Assembly (NCBI GenBank): GCA_033439765.1
Contig: JAULSN010000001.1
Span: forward strand, 5,146,001 to 5,210,000
Direction: 5' to 3'
Source of the DNA: Lasiosphaeria ovina
Taxonomy: Eukaryota > Ascomycota > Sordariomycetes > Sordariales > Lasiosphaeriaceae
Length of the DNA: 64,000 nt
A program made the position numbers and the translations under genes. Under the pieces are notes generated by a model. That model was not told the origin of the DNA, ran no database searches, and saw only the letters and a list, made by a program, of their open reading frames with translations. This document shows positions 1 to 11,030 of the stretch, piece after piece; the stretch's first letter is position 1; each line of letters opens with the position of its first letter.

Positions 1-729
1 ACTGCCTGGCTTCCTCTGCAGAGGCCGTACGCTATCAGTTACGCTTGCTGCAGCGTTGTGGCCGTGTGTTGGGCTTGTATTGGCCGTGATGCGGCCCATG
101 GTCTCTTGCTCCGTCACTTCGGTGCCCCGGGATGGCGGCGGTCGCATCTCCCCCCCCTCCGCGATCTGCCCTTCGAGGCGCGCGTTGAGGCTCGACAGAA
201 GACTGTGTCGAGCAGGGTTGCTGCTCTCGCCCCCGGTCGCAGCCGGCTCCGATTCTTGCTGACGGCTCATAGTTGTCGGCCTCGAAGCACCTCGCTGCGC
301 CTGTAATCTCTGAGAGCTCATAGGTCGGAAGAATGCATGCGACGTGAGCGAAGGAACGTGGCTTCGGCTTGTTGAGCTTGCAGGGCGGGCTCCAAGCGAA
401 GCGCTCGTGACACTCCCAGAGACGCTACCTCGCTTGCCCGAAAGTCCTCGGCGGAGGGGGGCCGATGGGTTCCAAGGGCTCCTTGATGAAATGGCCGTCC
501 GGGCCGTCCCGGGTCGAGACTGGCCGTCCGAGTAGAATGCGCTCTTCCTCTGACCCCCGGCACCACCTCGTTGCGCCTCAGCATCCCCGCCGTCGTCGGT
601 CGCAATGTCTGTCATTCTCGAAGATATTATGCTTGGAGCACCGCCAATCTCGGATCGCGGGAATTGGGGGAAGCTGTCATCGTTGGTGCTGGAAGACGTG
701 GCCCGCTCGGGCTCTTCGCCGGACGCCAT
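1..729 (-). CDS. Hypothetical low-complexity protein, N-terminal part (runs off left edge)
   Basis: An uninterrupted minus-strand frame of 243 codons starts at ATG 729 and stays open to base 1, so only the N-terminus is present. The protein opens with MASGEEPERATSSS and is rich in Ser, Arg, Pro and Gly with no predicted fold. Recognisable stretches are SSRMTDIATDDGG and, further in, VPSLTSHAFFRPMSSQ. I have a weak memory of similar wording in the disordered head of fungal palmitoyltransferase Erf2, whose DHHC domain would lie beyond the window edge; this is a guess and not supported by any catalytic motif here. The long open frame without any intron and the biased composition support real coding. 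It is divergently transcribed from the gene at 1808. Confidence 0.6.
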   Translation of the reverse strand, partial: MASGEEPERATSSSTNDDSFPQFPRSEIGGAPSIISSRMTDIATDDGGDAEAQRGGAGGQRKSAFYSDGQSRPGTARTAISSRSPWNPSAPLRRGLSGKRGSVSGSVTSASLGARPASSTSRSHVPSLTSHAFFRPMSSQRLQAQRGASRPTTMSRQQESEPAATGGESSNPARHSLLSSLNARLEGQIAEGGEMRPPPSRGTEVTEQETMGRITANTSPTHGHNAAASVTDSVRPLQRKPGS

Positions 730-1807
730 GGTGGCTGCCGTCAGCCTGCCCGGCTTCGTTCGGTTCAATCGCGGATTGTGTTATGCGCTGCGTTTCAGTG
801 GTTGTTGTGGCCCACGGTCAAGTGTGGCCAAGCGGCAGCGAGCAAAAATGTCCAAAAAGAGCCACGGAAGAAGGAGATCGCTAGGTGCGGCGGGCAGAAA
901 GTGTGGTTGAAGTGTGGTATCGTGATCGCAAGGGGTCCGGGCGCGTCGCTCGCACACGGGACTCGAAATGACTGTAGGTATCCGTACCGCCCATGTTGCT
1001 CCACAATGAGCCAGTATTCTGCGTTGACGTCGTCGGCGTCCTTGAGGCAATGATGTAATGAGTGATTAAGAGAAGCGAAATGGGCAAAATTTGCAGAAAG
1101 GAAGAGAATGTAATGGCCCCAAACGGGCAGAATGCGAAGTCAGTGCCGCACTTGTCTTGACGACGAGACCAGGCAGTGTGGTGTCTGGTCTCTTTTTTTT
1201 CTTTTGGCGTGGCGATCCAAGGCCGCTCACTGGCTACCTGCGTGTGGTCGCATCGGCACAGTCATTTCTTTTTTCGGATTACAGTGTCCCAAGTTACCCC
1301 TGAACCAGTTCCTCCACCACAAATGCGTGGGGCGGCAGGTCCCATCATGGAAAAGCCACCTCCAAGTATGGAAATTGCGTCTTTCGTTCATACAGTGTAG
1401 ATAGTGCACTTTATTATAGTGGCTGTAGTAATGACATAGTGACAAAGAAAATACATTTTCCGTCTCGACTGGGCTGACATATTTTAGCCTATCATTCGCT
1501 CCCGACAACGTTGGCAAGATCGGCTTTACGTCTCCTTCCATGTATGGAAACCACGTGACAATGGTTGGCAGCTGACAACGGCCGATGCCCCTCATCTGGG
1601 CCGTTCAGATCTGATTGGCCAATGCGTAACTGGTGGGCCAGGCCGCCTAGCCTTAGGCTTGGCTGCCCTGTTGACGAAATCATACGAGTCGGCCCTCCAA
1701 GCTCCATCATCGTCACCAACAGCGCCGCTCCCTCGAAAGCATTTCGGCACACCGAGCCCCGAGCCCCGAGCCCCGAACCCGTCTTAATACACACATACGC
1801 AGCAGCG
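730..1807. other. Divergent intergenic region
   Basis: Shared upstream region of the left-edge gene and the gene at 1808. Only short overlapping frames without family-like sequence are present. No RNA gene or repeat was recognised. Confidence 0.5.
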
Positions 1808-2489
1808 ATGGCTTCTATCATTGCCCGTCGTGCCTTCACGACCACCGCTCGCCGGTTGGCGCCCACGGGCGAGCAGGCGCTGAGCTCCGAGAGCAAGAAG
1901 AACCCCGAGATCATGGTGCGTGAATATTGCTCGGCCCTGTGCGACGCCTACGGCACTATCTTTTGCGACAGATTCCAGAATACTGGGACAGGGAGTGCTG
2001 ATGATGGCGTTCTTGGCCGCTGCAGGTTCTCGGAGGTGTCATGGTTCTCGCCCTGGCTGGTGCTGGCTTCTACTTTGGTTAGTACTTCCCATTCAACGGT
2101 CTACTTTCTTGGTACCATTGTCTTGCATTCCCAATGCGCTGACCTCAACTTTCAAATCCCCAGGCCGGAGCCCGACCAGTTCTTCGAGCGAGAGCTCCGT
2201 CCCTGTCGCTAAGAACAGCATGCCGTGGGAGTCCGCCTCGGGCGACGGAAAATACCAGTATCACCCTGGTGGTGACCCGAAGTCCGCTCCCAAGGACGCC
2301 CCGAGTGCCGTCAACGTTGTCATTGTCCCAGACGTCAACCTCCCAAAGGTATTTGACTTCCAGAATTCCACCATTATACGTCCTAGCGCCGATGACTTCG
2401 TCAAGTCAACACCAAAGAACGTGGCACGCTAACATGTATTGCAGAGCCTGCACGACAAGTTCAACAAATGGGGCAAGGACGGGTACTAG
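1808..2489 (+). CDS. Small single-pass mitochondrial-type protein, four exons
   Basis: Exons 1808-1915, 2026-2077, 2164-2348 and 2445-2489 join in frame to a 129-residue protein. All three introns have GT...AG ends (GTGCGT, GTTAGT, GTATTT donors), and the last has a GCTAAC branch-like site at about 2428. The N-terminus (MASIIARRAFTTTARRLAP) is Arg/Ser/Thr-rich and without acidic residues, as in a mitochondrial presequence. Residues about 37-53 (VLGGVMVLALAGAGFYF) form one membrane helix. The rest is hydrophilic and ends in NKWGKDGY. This layout suggests a small inner-membrane protein, perhaps a respiratory-complex accessory subunit or assembly protein, but I cannot name the family. The splice model is strongly supported because each junction restores frame. 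Confidence 0.8.
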
Positions 2490-3095
2490 AGGTTTAAAGG
2501 AACGAACCGCGCAAGCATTCCTAATGTGGCTTTGTAGGGCGTATGTATATAGGTTGGTCTCAGGGGCAGTTCTTCATAGAGCTTGTATTACTCCTTGACG
2601 TCGAACTCCACCTCGAAACATGTGACCTCGGAATGGCCCAAGATCGTAGTGACGGCCTTAAATCCATGTCAAGACAAAGACAGAAGGACAAAGACAGAAG
2701 AAGAACGAAAGATCTCTTTCTGTGTTCTGAGTGTAAACGTGTTGGATTTTATCTCCACGTTTAGGCCGCATGCCAGTGTAGTTTTACGTTGTACTACGGT
2801 TTCCTGGCTGCAAAGGTATTTCCCGGGCTATTTTGCGACATGCTTTCAGCGCTCAAAAGCCGCAAATCTCCGCTTAACCCCCCAATATGACGCCGGCGCT
2901 TGAATGATGTCGAAAATCCCTTATGATCATCAACCAAAACCCAGAACCCCCCGCGACACTCAGCTGCCACAGGCTAACGCCCAGTAAATGCAATCCCGTC
3001 GTTCCCGCCATCAAAAAATCAAGAGCGGCAATGGTATCAGGTGCTTGTGCCCGATATCGAAGTCAGCCGCAGCCCAGTCATTGCCAAGCTGCCGA
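2490..3095. other. Convergent intergenic region (3' flanks)
   Basis: Lies between the stop codons of two convergent genes and presumably holds both 3' UTRs. Nothing else recognised. Confidence 0.5.
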
Positions 3096-4196
3096 TTAGG
3101 TGTGTCTGGCAGCGGCTGCTGCAAACTGCTCTTGTTGCAGACGTTCAAGCTCTTCCAGCGAGAGCCCACTCTGCTCAAATTTGTTTGCCTTTTTCTCTCG
3201 CCCCTGAAGCCCTCGTATTAGCTATGGAACAAGCAAACTAGGTTGGGGGGAAAACTTGGTGATATCGTACTTTTTGGACTTCTTTATGCTCTGCAGCGGC
3301 CTCAAGCACGGCAGGAACGTAGTCAGAATATCCGAGCTGCTCCAGTGCCTTTGTGATGTGGTCGCAGGCGATGGTTTTCTTCGCCTCTTTCTCTGAGATC
3401 TCGTTCGCCTCGGAGGATATAAGGGTGATGAACTCGACGCAACATTCTATGAGCAGATCCCTCGCTTCCTTAGAAAAGGCAATACCGGCTGAGGACGGTA
3501 GGATCTCGCTGACGATTTTCTGAACGGTGGCTATTGGCAGCTAGTTAATGATGTACTTTCATCGACACGTTAAAATACAAGGCCTGAAAATAGGTCTGTC
3601 TGTCTTCTACAAAACAGGCTATACTTGGTAGCCATAGAGAAGGCGACCCTCGTGTCATCCGGCAGTCGGTGCCAAGAGGGCCATGAGAGCTCGTGAACTC
3701 TCGACGTGAGTCCTTCCACCGCAGAGTAGAAGGAGTAAGACGGAGTCATGGCACATACCCTTTGGTAACGAAAGATCGTCAGTACCTGTTTTAATTGTTA
3801 GCATAAATTTCCATTAACAAATCTTCGGAGATGCTTCCGAGTGACTTGCGAGAAAGACCGAGTTGCAGTGAAGGGGACAGACGGAGGGAGGATATTGCAG
3901 GGAAAGAAAGTGACCAATCCCTTGTACCATGTCACAGGTACTTTGGGGGGTTTGGTGGGGATCTCTGTAAGAAGTATATGATATATATGCTTCAGATGGA
4001 GAAACATGAAGCCATTTTAGGATGTCATTCATCAAGCTCCATCCGAAGCGCGATGCACTGGAATCCGCCAAACCGCACCCCAAAGCACAGCAGATGCAAA
4101 TGTTGAAACACAAACATGCACGTGCCCAAAGTGCCTGCCCAGATCATGAGAAGAAAAAAGATGCGATAACTTGCCACCGAATTCGTGATCAGACAT
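3096..4196 (-). CDS. ncb2: Negative cofactor 2 beta (NC2-beta/Dr1), histone-fold transcription repressor
   Basis: Exons on the minus strand are 4196-4175, 3785-3759, 3530-3271 and 3203-3096, giving 138 residues. NC2-beta pairs with NC2-alpha through a histone fold and binds TBP on promoter DNA, limiting pre-initiation complex assembly in the nucleus. The protein reads MSDHEFGGTDDLSLPKATVQ, then a histone fold (about residues 12-95) with KIVSEILPSS, FSKEARDLLIECC, ISEKEAKKTIACDHI and KALEQLGYSDYV, and a basic tail with GREKKANKFEQSGLSLEEL. Length matches the family. The first intron (4174-3786, 389 bp) appears to start with GC (GCAAGT), a rare GC-AG intron; this choice restores the conserved N-terminus. 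The last intron has a CTAAT branch-like site before CAG. Confidence 0.92.
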
Positions 4197-5470
4197 GGTT
4201 TATATCCGCTGCGGGCTCGGGACCGCCTCAACCAAAGGTGCTCTTTTCTTTTTGGCGGTAGCGACGGAGATGGCGCAGCAGTAAATTGGCGGTGAAAAGG
4301 TTTCGTCTACGTGCCCCTTGAAGCGCCGTCTCTAGATGCGAGATTCCTGTGAGAGTTTGGAGGACTGAGAAGCATTGTGATTTTAGAGCCGACGGCTCCT
4401 CAAAGACTCGGGGTTTGGTGAGGGTGCTTGGTGCTTTATACACTCGAGTGTCCCTTTGAGCCTGGCCAGAGACGCCGCACGCCGCCGGTTGGCTTATGTT
4501 GTGGCTGTGGGGCTCCGCACGAGCCACAACAGGCAGCCAGGCAGAGCTAAGCTATCGGCAACCAACCCACTGTGGGGTTTTAATGTGGAGCCCAGAGCAA
4601 AGAAAAAAACTTCGAGGAGCTTGTTCCTTGACCACGGTTCTACCGAAAATGAATAAAACGGCTCCTTTCCCCTCGATACCTTTTCCTCCTTCTGTTTCTC
4701 TAGGCTACACTCTTTTGAGCACAACCTTCCTGGCATAGCCTCGAGCTGGCTCCGCGCTGGCGAAAGCCTTCGCGCATGCCGGTAGTAGCGTGCCATTTTT
4801 GTGCAAGGTAAGAAATTCTGTCGTCTCTTCCCTATTATCCTCCTGCCGAAATGATGAACATATTCGTGTCGCCCCAATCATACTTAACTATGGTGATTGA
4901 CATCGTCAAGCCAAATGACAACTCTGATCACATCCCAAGTCTACCATTTGAGAAGCTGAAGATTTCTTTCCGGATCCTCTGCTAATGACTTGAAGTGTAT
5001 AGTAGCCCAGCTCCGCAATTGTACGATTTTCCCTAGCTCTCTCCAAATACGACGCACCATGATGTTTAAAATTCACAATTGTACTTTCCAATTCCGACAA
5101 TCCATGACGGAGACTCGACGACTGATCCTTTTGGCGACTCTTTGTTCGAAGCATATGTTGAACTTGCACCTACCGAGCTGACAGGTCAAACCAGAGCCTG
5201 GCGCATCTGGGAAGGTCTTCCTGGAGCTCAACATTTACGGACACGAAGCCGTGATGGCTCTCCCCACAAAGTAGGTGATTTATGACTGAACAATGAACAC
5301 AACAGAGCAACGTGATGCAACCCTTTATATTCCATGCTAATACTGAAATTCAAAATGTGGATTCGTGTAAAGCTTTTCATCTTTCAACTGATTCTTGCCA
5401 TTACATCTTCTCTTGAACAACATTCTATTGTTTGCTCAGTGCTAACCAGCAAGAAGTTTATAGGCATCCG
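4197..5470. other. Intergenic region
   Basis: Upstream of NC2-beta and downstream of the reductase gene. Short plus-strand frames near 4890-5290 (one beginning MVIDIVKPNDNSD) look mildly protein-like but show no family and cannot be joined into a convincing gene. Confidence 0.4.
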
Positions 5471-6424
5471 CTACTCCCGGTATTCTGCGAGCTCTGGGGC
5501 GTTCCACCTGGGGGATTGTTAGGCAAGTGTCTTGTGCGTGACAATGGGAAAGACTCACGGGATGACTTTGCCTGAGAACTCGGGCTTTGCGTCAAGCGAC
5601 AGCTTTGCAATGACGTGGCCTGGCCATTCCGGCTTGTTTAATCCGCCCTTCTCGAAAACCTCCTTGAAATTGGCGTGGTCAGCCTCGCTCATGGCTATGC
5701 CTGGAGCTCCGGTCTCTCGGATGTCCTTCTGCATATCTGTGTCGGTGCGTCCTGGATTAAGCGCCACGGCGACAATGTCTGGCTCCTCGACCCCGATGTG
5801 TTGAACGAGCGAGTTCAGGGCGGCCTTGGATGCGCCGTACGCTCCCCATGAAGTATATGCGTGCTTTGCCGCACCCGAGGAAGTGAAAATGATTCTGCCC
5901 TTGGAGGTCCGCAGGTGGGGAATAGTTTCCTTGGCCTTTGGCGATGTCAGTCTCGGTCATACATTTCACGGTGATCGCAATGTCGCGTACCAAAGCAAGT
6001 GCACTGAAAAGGTTTGCGTCGAAGAGTTCCTTCCACTCATCAATCGATGACTTTTCGATGCGCGTCATTGGGTGCAGGACTCCGTGATTAATGACGACTC
6101 CGTCTATCTTGCCGAAAGACTTGATAGCGAGTTTAGTCACTTCCGCGGCAACCTTTTGATCGTAAGCTCGTGAGACTGCAAGCTGCTGTTTGCCAATCTA
6201 TTAAGTAGTACGACATTTGGGATTTGGGATGCACACACATTGACATTGGTCAAGTCGGCGGCGATGTACTCGACTTGGGACGGGAACTTGCCTTTCAGGC
6301 CCTTCAGCTGCTCCTCTGATCTCGAGACGAGGACGACTTTGTGAGATGCGTTTAGGAGGTAAAGCGCGACGGCGAGCCCAATTCCACGACTGGCACCGGT
6401 GACGATGATCGCTTTTGGTGCCAT
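5471..6424 (-). CDS. Short-chain dehydrogenase/reductase (IRC24/benzil-reductase-like)
   Basis: Minus-strand exons 6424-6239, 6197-5991, 5935-5559 and 5507-5471 encode 268 residues, a normal SDR length. The Rossmann fold begins at once: TGASRGIG at residues 9-16 binds the NAD(P) dinucleotide; NHGVL replaces the usual NNAG/NHAG motif; Ser151 (FTSSGAA), Tyr164 and Lys168 (WGAYGASK) form the catalytic set; LNPGRTDTDM is the cofactor-closing PG motif. The final exon adds WNAPELAEYRE, the usual C-terminus of the yeast YIR035C/IRC24-like group. The predicted reaction is NAD(P)H-dependent carbonyl reduction in the cytosol; the substrate is unknown. It shares a 290-bp upstream region with the FAD oxidase gene at 6715, so the two may be co-regulated. 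Confidence 0.9.
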
Positions 6425-6714
6425 TGTTAGTAGAATGTTGCAGTTAGCCGTGTATGGCGCTTGGTGCGTTGGGTCCTTGGCAAGTCCACTTTTTGGTGTC
6501 CAAGAAAGAAAGCTGTGCAGATCTTGGAGTCGCGTAGCAGAACCTTTTATCAAGAATTTAAGAAACCCCATCCGACCATTTCGCCGACTGGTGGGGTTGT
6601 TTATTCTCATACTATCAAGTCTCGTGATCCTAGTCTCGCGGCGGAGTCCAATGTAGAACACGAGTCAACGACCTGCTCTCCCATAACCGCCGTATTATCC
6701 CGCAAATCATCAGG
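6425..6714. promoter_or_regulatory. Short bidirectional promoter region
   Basis: The 290 bp between the start codons of two divergent oxidoreductase genes must hold both promoters and 5' UTRs. No specific binding site is claimed. Confidence 0.45.
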
Positions 6715-7986
6715 ATGGCGTCAACCGTTATACTTGGCGCTGGTATCATTGGTGTGTCGACGGCATATTATCTCTCCGACCACCAGCCCGCATCAAGTAT
6801 TCACCTCGTCGACCCGGCATCGGGGCTGTTCTCGTCGGCTTCCGGCTATGCCGGCGGTTTCCTGGCAAAAGACTGGTTTTCTCCTTCCACCGCCTCGCTA
6901 GGTGCCCTCAGCTTCGACCAACACCGTCGGCTAGCGCAGGAAAAGGGCGGCAGAGAAAAATGGGGATACGCACAAACAGCCTCAGTCAGCTACACGGCTT
7001 CACCAAGTAGTGCAGGCTCTAACCAGGCGAGAGGCGAAGACTGGCTGTTCCAGGGGACCACAAGAGCCGGAGCGGCACCGGAGGAGAGCCTAGAAATCAG
7101 CGGCCCGTCACGGGATGCGCCAGCATGGCTGCGGAGAGTGCGTGGAGACCGCCTCGAGCACATCAGCACCGAGGGCACGACGGCGCAGCTAGATCCGCTC
7201 TTACTCTGTCGATTCCTCCTGCAAGAATGCCTCAAGCGCGGTGTCAAGCTCCATCATCCAGCCATGGCTTTGTCAGTGAGCACCGATGTCCGGGGCGAGC
7301 TGTCAAGCATCCGGATAGCTGACACGCAGTCATCCATCGAGACCGACTGGCCGTGCACCCGGCTCATTATCGCGGCCGGCGTGTGGTCTCCGGGACTATT
7401 CAGGAGTCTATTCGGCCACTCTCAGGCTCGGCTCCCCATCTTGAGCCTCGCAGGCCACTCACTTGTGCTCAAATCGCCGCGCTGGCACGGCGGGCTGGAG
7501 GCGGACGGGTGTCATGCCATCTACACGACTCACAGTTCGGGCTTCTGTCCCGAGATTTATGCCAGGCTGGGCGGCCATATCTACATTGCAGGCCTGAACT
7601 CGGCAGCAACGCCCATCCCCGAGACGCCGGGCAAGGCTCCCGTGGACGGCACGGCCATTGCACGGCTGAGGAAGACGGCAAGGGACCTTCTGGGACCTAC
7701 AGTGCTGACCGAAGACGGGGATGATGACTTGGAGGTCGTCAGAGAGGGGCACTGCTTTAGACCGATTACGCCGTGGGGCACACCCATCGTCTCACGGATC
7801 CCGGACAAGGATCTCGGCATCGGGATGGCGACGAGGCCCGGCGAGGACGGCGGCGTCTTCCTCGCCGCCGGTCATGGTCCTTGGGGAATCAGTTTGAGTT
7901 TGGGCACTGGCCAAGTGCTTGCAGAGCTGGCTCAAGGACGGCCTTGCAGTGCCGACATCTCGTCCCTCACCTTCCGATGCGAGTAG
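6715..7986 (+). CDS. FAD-dependent oxidoreductase of the DAO family (Tda3-like)
   Basis: A single exon starting at ATG 6715 encodes 423 residues. The N-terminus contains the FAD-binding dinucleotide fold VILGAGIIG (glycines 8, 10 and 13) followed by an acidic strand end at LVDPASG, then SASGYAGGFLAKDWF. Further family-like blocks are STEGTTAQLDPLLLCRFLL, the AAGVWSPGL region, LAGHSLVLKSP and the C-terminal AAGHGPWGISLSLGTGQVL, which closes the FAD site. The YAGGFLAKDWF and GHGPWGIS wording resembles yeast Tda3, an endosome-Golgi-linked oxidoreductase, better than classical D-amino-acid oxidases. It probably oxidises an amine or amino-acid-like substrate; the substrate is unknown. It is divergent from the SDR gene. 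Confidence 0.9.
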   Translation: MASTVILGAGIIGVSTAYYLSDHQPASSIHLVDPASGLFSSASGYAGGFLAKDWFSPSTASLGALSFDQHRRLAQEKGGREKWGYAQTASVSYTASPSSAGSNQARGEDWLFQGTTRAGAAPEESLEISGPSRDAPAWLRRVRGDRLEHISTEGTTAQLDPLLLCRFLLQECLKRGVKLHHPAMALSVSTDVRGELSSIRIADTQSSIETDWPCTRLIIAAGVWSPGLFRSLFGHSQARLPILSLAGHSLVLKSPRWHGGLEADGCHAIYTTHSSGFCPEIYARLGGHIYIAGLNSAATPIPETPGKAPVDGTAIARLRKTARDLLGPTVLTEDGDDDLEVVREGHCFRPITPWGTPIVSRIPDKDLGIGMATRPGEDGGVFLAAGHGPWGISLSLGTGQVLAELAQGRPCSADISSLTFRCE

Positions 7987-10900
7987 TAAATATAAAACAA
8001 AGAGCTTGTGTCCGAGCGTCGGGGCAGCAGTGGGTTGCTGCTGGAAATACTTGCCGTAGCATGTGGGAGGGCATTTTTAGAAATTGTTCATGCATATTTT
8101 CGTTAAAACGCCAGCGACGCACGCACCGCAAGGACTCGAGCGTGCGTCGCTCGCGAGGTCAGTGCTTCGGGACATGCCGTCTTTGACGCATTGGAACGTT
8201 TTCTTCAATCTTTGTCTGATGGCAGGAACCACGACGCAATGAGCAAAGCTTCGATTCTTAGGGCTCCTTGTTATTTCCCCAGAGCCGTTCTAATGTGCAC
8301 CAGAGGCGCGTGCCAGGCGCCCACGCCTCTACGATCGGAGGTAATTTACTTCTTCACACAATAGCGGTTAATTATTGAGCGGGATGAAAACGCGGCTCAC
8401 CCAAATTGTCGGAGTCGAGAATCGTCGTCGACAACAGGTCCAGTCTGCTTGTCTTCTCAGCAACCTACGGATCGCACAGTGCAATGGCTCCACTCGTACG
8501 GATGTTGAGGACATGTACTGTACAGTACGGACATACGATACGGGCAACCTGAGATGCCACTGGCATATTCCGTACTCTGTACTGTATGTACCAACGGAAC
8601 TGGATTGCTTTCCAGAGAAGGGAGTCTGTTCGCCCACGCAGAATTATTCCCTACAGGCCTTCTGAGCGTCGGGCATTCTGCCATGCTTTAGCGGGCTTCG
8701 CTTCTGGTAAGTTGGCGATGTCCCCTGCAGCATGTCACCTCGCCTGCTGCCGCTGGAGTTGAGGAGACGGGTGGAGGACGGTTCGGCCAGCGGCGAATCA
8801 GAGGGGCCTTGTTGCCGCCCTCGAGTCTTGACCTCCCCTCCCGTCCCAGCCGGCGGTGGGCGGCGGTGGGAAACGAACTCCGCAGGCTTCAGAGGGGCCT
8901 GCCACCTGCCACCTGCCCCCGCTCCAACTGTTTGCTTAGGTGCTCGGGTGGCTCGAGCTTTCCCCGCGACCAAAGAACTTCCACTGCCAGGGATCGCCAG
9001 GGCCGCCGTCTGCGGGGCCTGCCATTCGCTGCCTGGATGTTAATCGTCACTGCAATTCTCGACGCTCATTCGACGCTGGTCAGCGACCCCCCAAATCGCA
9101 CAACTGGCAACCACCAACGCTTTCCCTGAATTTCCTGCTCATTGGGCCCGTCGTTGGGTCCCTAGCTCAAGGGGAACCAGCCCGAAAGCGGTCGCTGGCG
9201 GGGCTCTTCGCCATTGCATTGCCATTGCCCATTCGTGTCCTCGGACGGGGGCCTGTCATGCAGAACATGCTCGACGGTCACAATGGCGGTCGACGGCCGA
9301 CCCAACACCCCGACCTCCTCGCGGGGCATGACATGACATGGCATGCTGCGTCGATGATGAGCATCTCGAGCATTTCGACTCGGGTCGGTCGTCCATGTCC
9401 ATCGACAATCGTCAATGGGGGGCCGGGGAGAGGGCCACCTTTTTGAGCGTGCTAGGTTCCAGGGGTCGAGGCGGGCTGGTGGGCTGGAGTGGGCTGTAGC
9501 CTGGCTGACGATGGCGGGAGACGACGGGAAGGGGAAAATGCCGTGGGAAAATGCTGGGGTGCCCGGGCTTCTTCTGATGAGAGCCCGCCCCCACCCCATG
9601 CGTTCGGATGCTTGCTGTACAGTGCGGATTCCAGCACACCGGCAACCCGGATCTCTCGCTCTTGGTTGCGTTTACAGCTTCTCTCACTCGCCAGTGGCAG
9701 CGTCGCCGCGAGCGCTTCCGGACAGTGGACGTACCTGGGAGAGGTGTTCACATCACGTCTGCCGCGCGAGTGACCAATTCGAAGACTTCATAGGCATCTC
9801 GTGTTCTGCGGGCGAGCATCCAAGTTCGCGTTGGTGCGCATCACAGCAGCTTGCATATACCCTGCGAACGTTGATCCTGCTTTGCGTGCTTGGCTTTCTT
9901 TGCTTGTTCGTCTTGACGGTGACCTGAAATACGTGTATACGGTCACTCCGCAAGGGGGGGGACCAACCGCTCGCTCGAGATCATCAGCCCTAGTGGAGGC
10001 GATAACGACAGCTGCCGAGACTCTCGGATCACACAACATCCAGCAAATACAGCAGCACAGCAGCACAGCAGCACAGCCTGAGCACAGGGAGACGGGCCAA
10101 CGCGAGCTCTCGGTGCTTGCTGGCCCCCAACTCGCCCGGTTCAGAGCCCGTTCTCGTTTCCTCGTCCGTCACCCCCCTCTTCCCCCAAAGCTTCCGTGGC
10201 CTGGCCCATCAATAGCGCCGGCTTGTGCAGGGCCAGACCCATGGATGGACTGTGTGACATGCAGCTCTGCAGCAGCGGGGGATCCCACACCCAAGACCCC
10301 GATCAGCCAATATTAAAGGCCGCTCTACCGCTGAACCTGGTGCTCTCCCGCATCGCAATTCGAGAAATGATCAATAGAGATATTTTTCTGTTCCTGATCG
10401 ACCGACCAACATCGAGTCCGGCACGCTCCGACCGTGCCGCCGATATTGTAGCTCGCGCGGCGAGGGAAAAAGAGAAAATTTCCCCAAGAGTCCTCGAGGA
10501 TCGAGCCCGATATTACGGTCCCCCATATCATTATCAACCTTTTTGGCCGTTGGCGTCTCCAGCGTGACGGCATCCGCAGCTCGGCGCGCGACCACCCCTG
10601 GCATTGACACTCACTGCCCGGATTCTATCACCAGCCAAGCGCGGCTCTCCAATCCACCCACCCACCCACCCCCCCCTAAGCACGCGCTTCCCGATCAGTC
10701 TAGCTTCAAGCGTCTTTGCGGTTCACGCAGTGAAGGCCCCCTAGACGGCCATATATCCCACGCCCCTCCCGAGCTGGACCCATCCAGTCTGGATACCTTC
10801 CTACTTGTGGTCTCAACAACTTCTTTCTGCTCATGGCCGTCGCAGATCCCGTCACGCTCTCTAATACCTAGTCGGGGGATCTGGCATTCCTCGTCTCGCC

Positions 10901-11030
10901 GCTTATTCGACACCGACGTTACATATAGTCCTTCCTTAACTGGAAAGGCGCCATATCAATCTCTCGGCCGACTTTGCTCGGGACGCAGAAACGCGCCAAC
11001 ACGTGCTGCGCGCACTGCTGCGAATTCCAG
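7987..11030. other. Long intergenic region upstream of the ferric reductase gene
   Basis: About 3 kb without a credible gene. It contains a 14-bp perfect palindrome at 8515-8528, short CAGCA repeats near 10050-10077 and a CCCAC repeat near 10657-10676. The distal part is C- and CT-rich and probably includes the promoter and 5' UTR of the next gene. Confidence 0.45.
8515..8528. repeat. 14-bp perfect palindrome GTACTGTACAGTAC
   Basis: The site equals its own reverse complement. Further GTAC/CTGTA-rich words follow at about 8575-8592, giving a partial larger inverted repeat. Confidence 0.7.

Noticed and set aside
4890..5285. Short plus-strand frames with mildly protein-like sequence
   Set aside because: Could not be joined by plausible splice sites into one frame; no domain seen.
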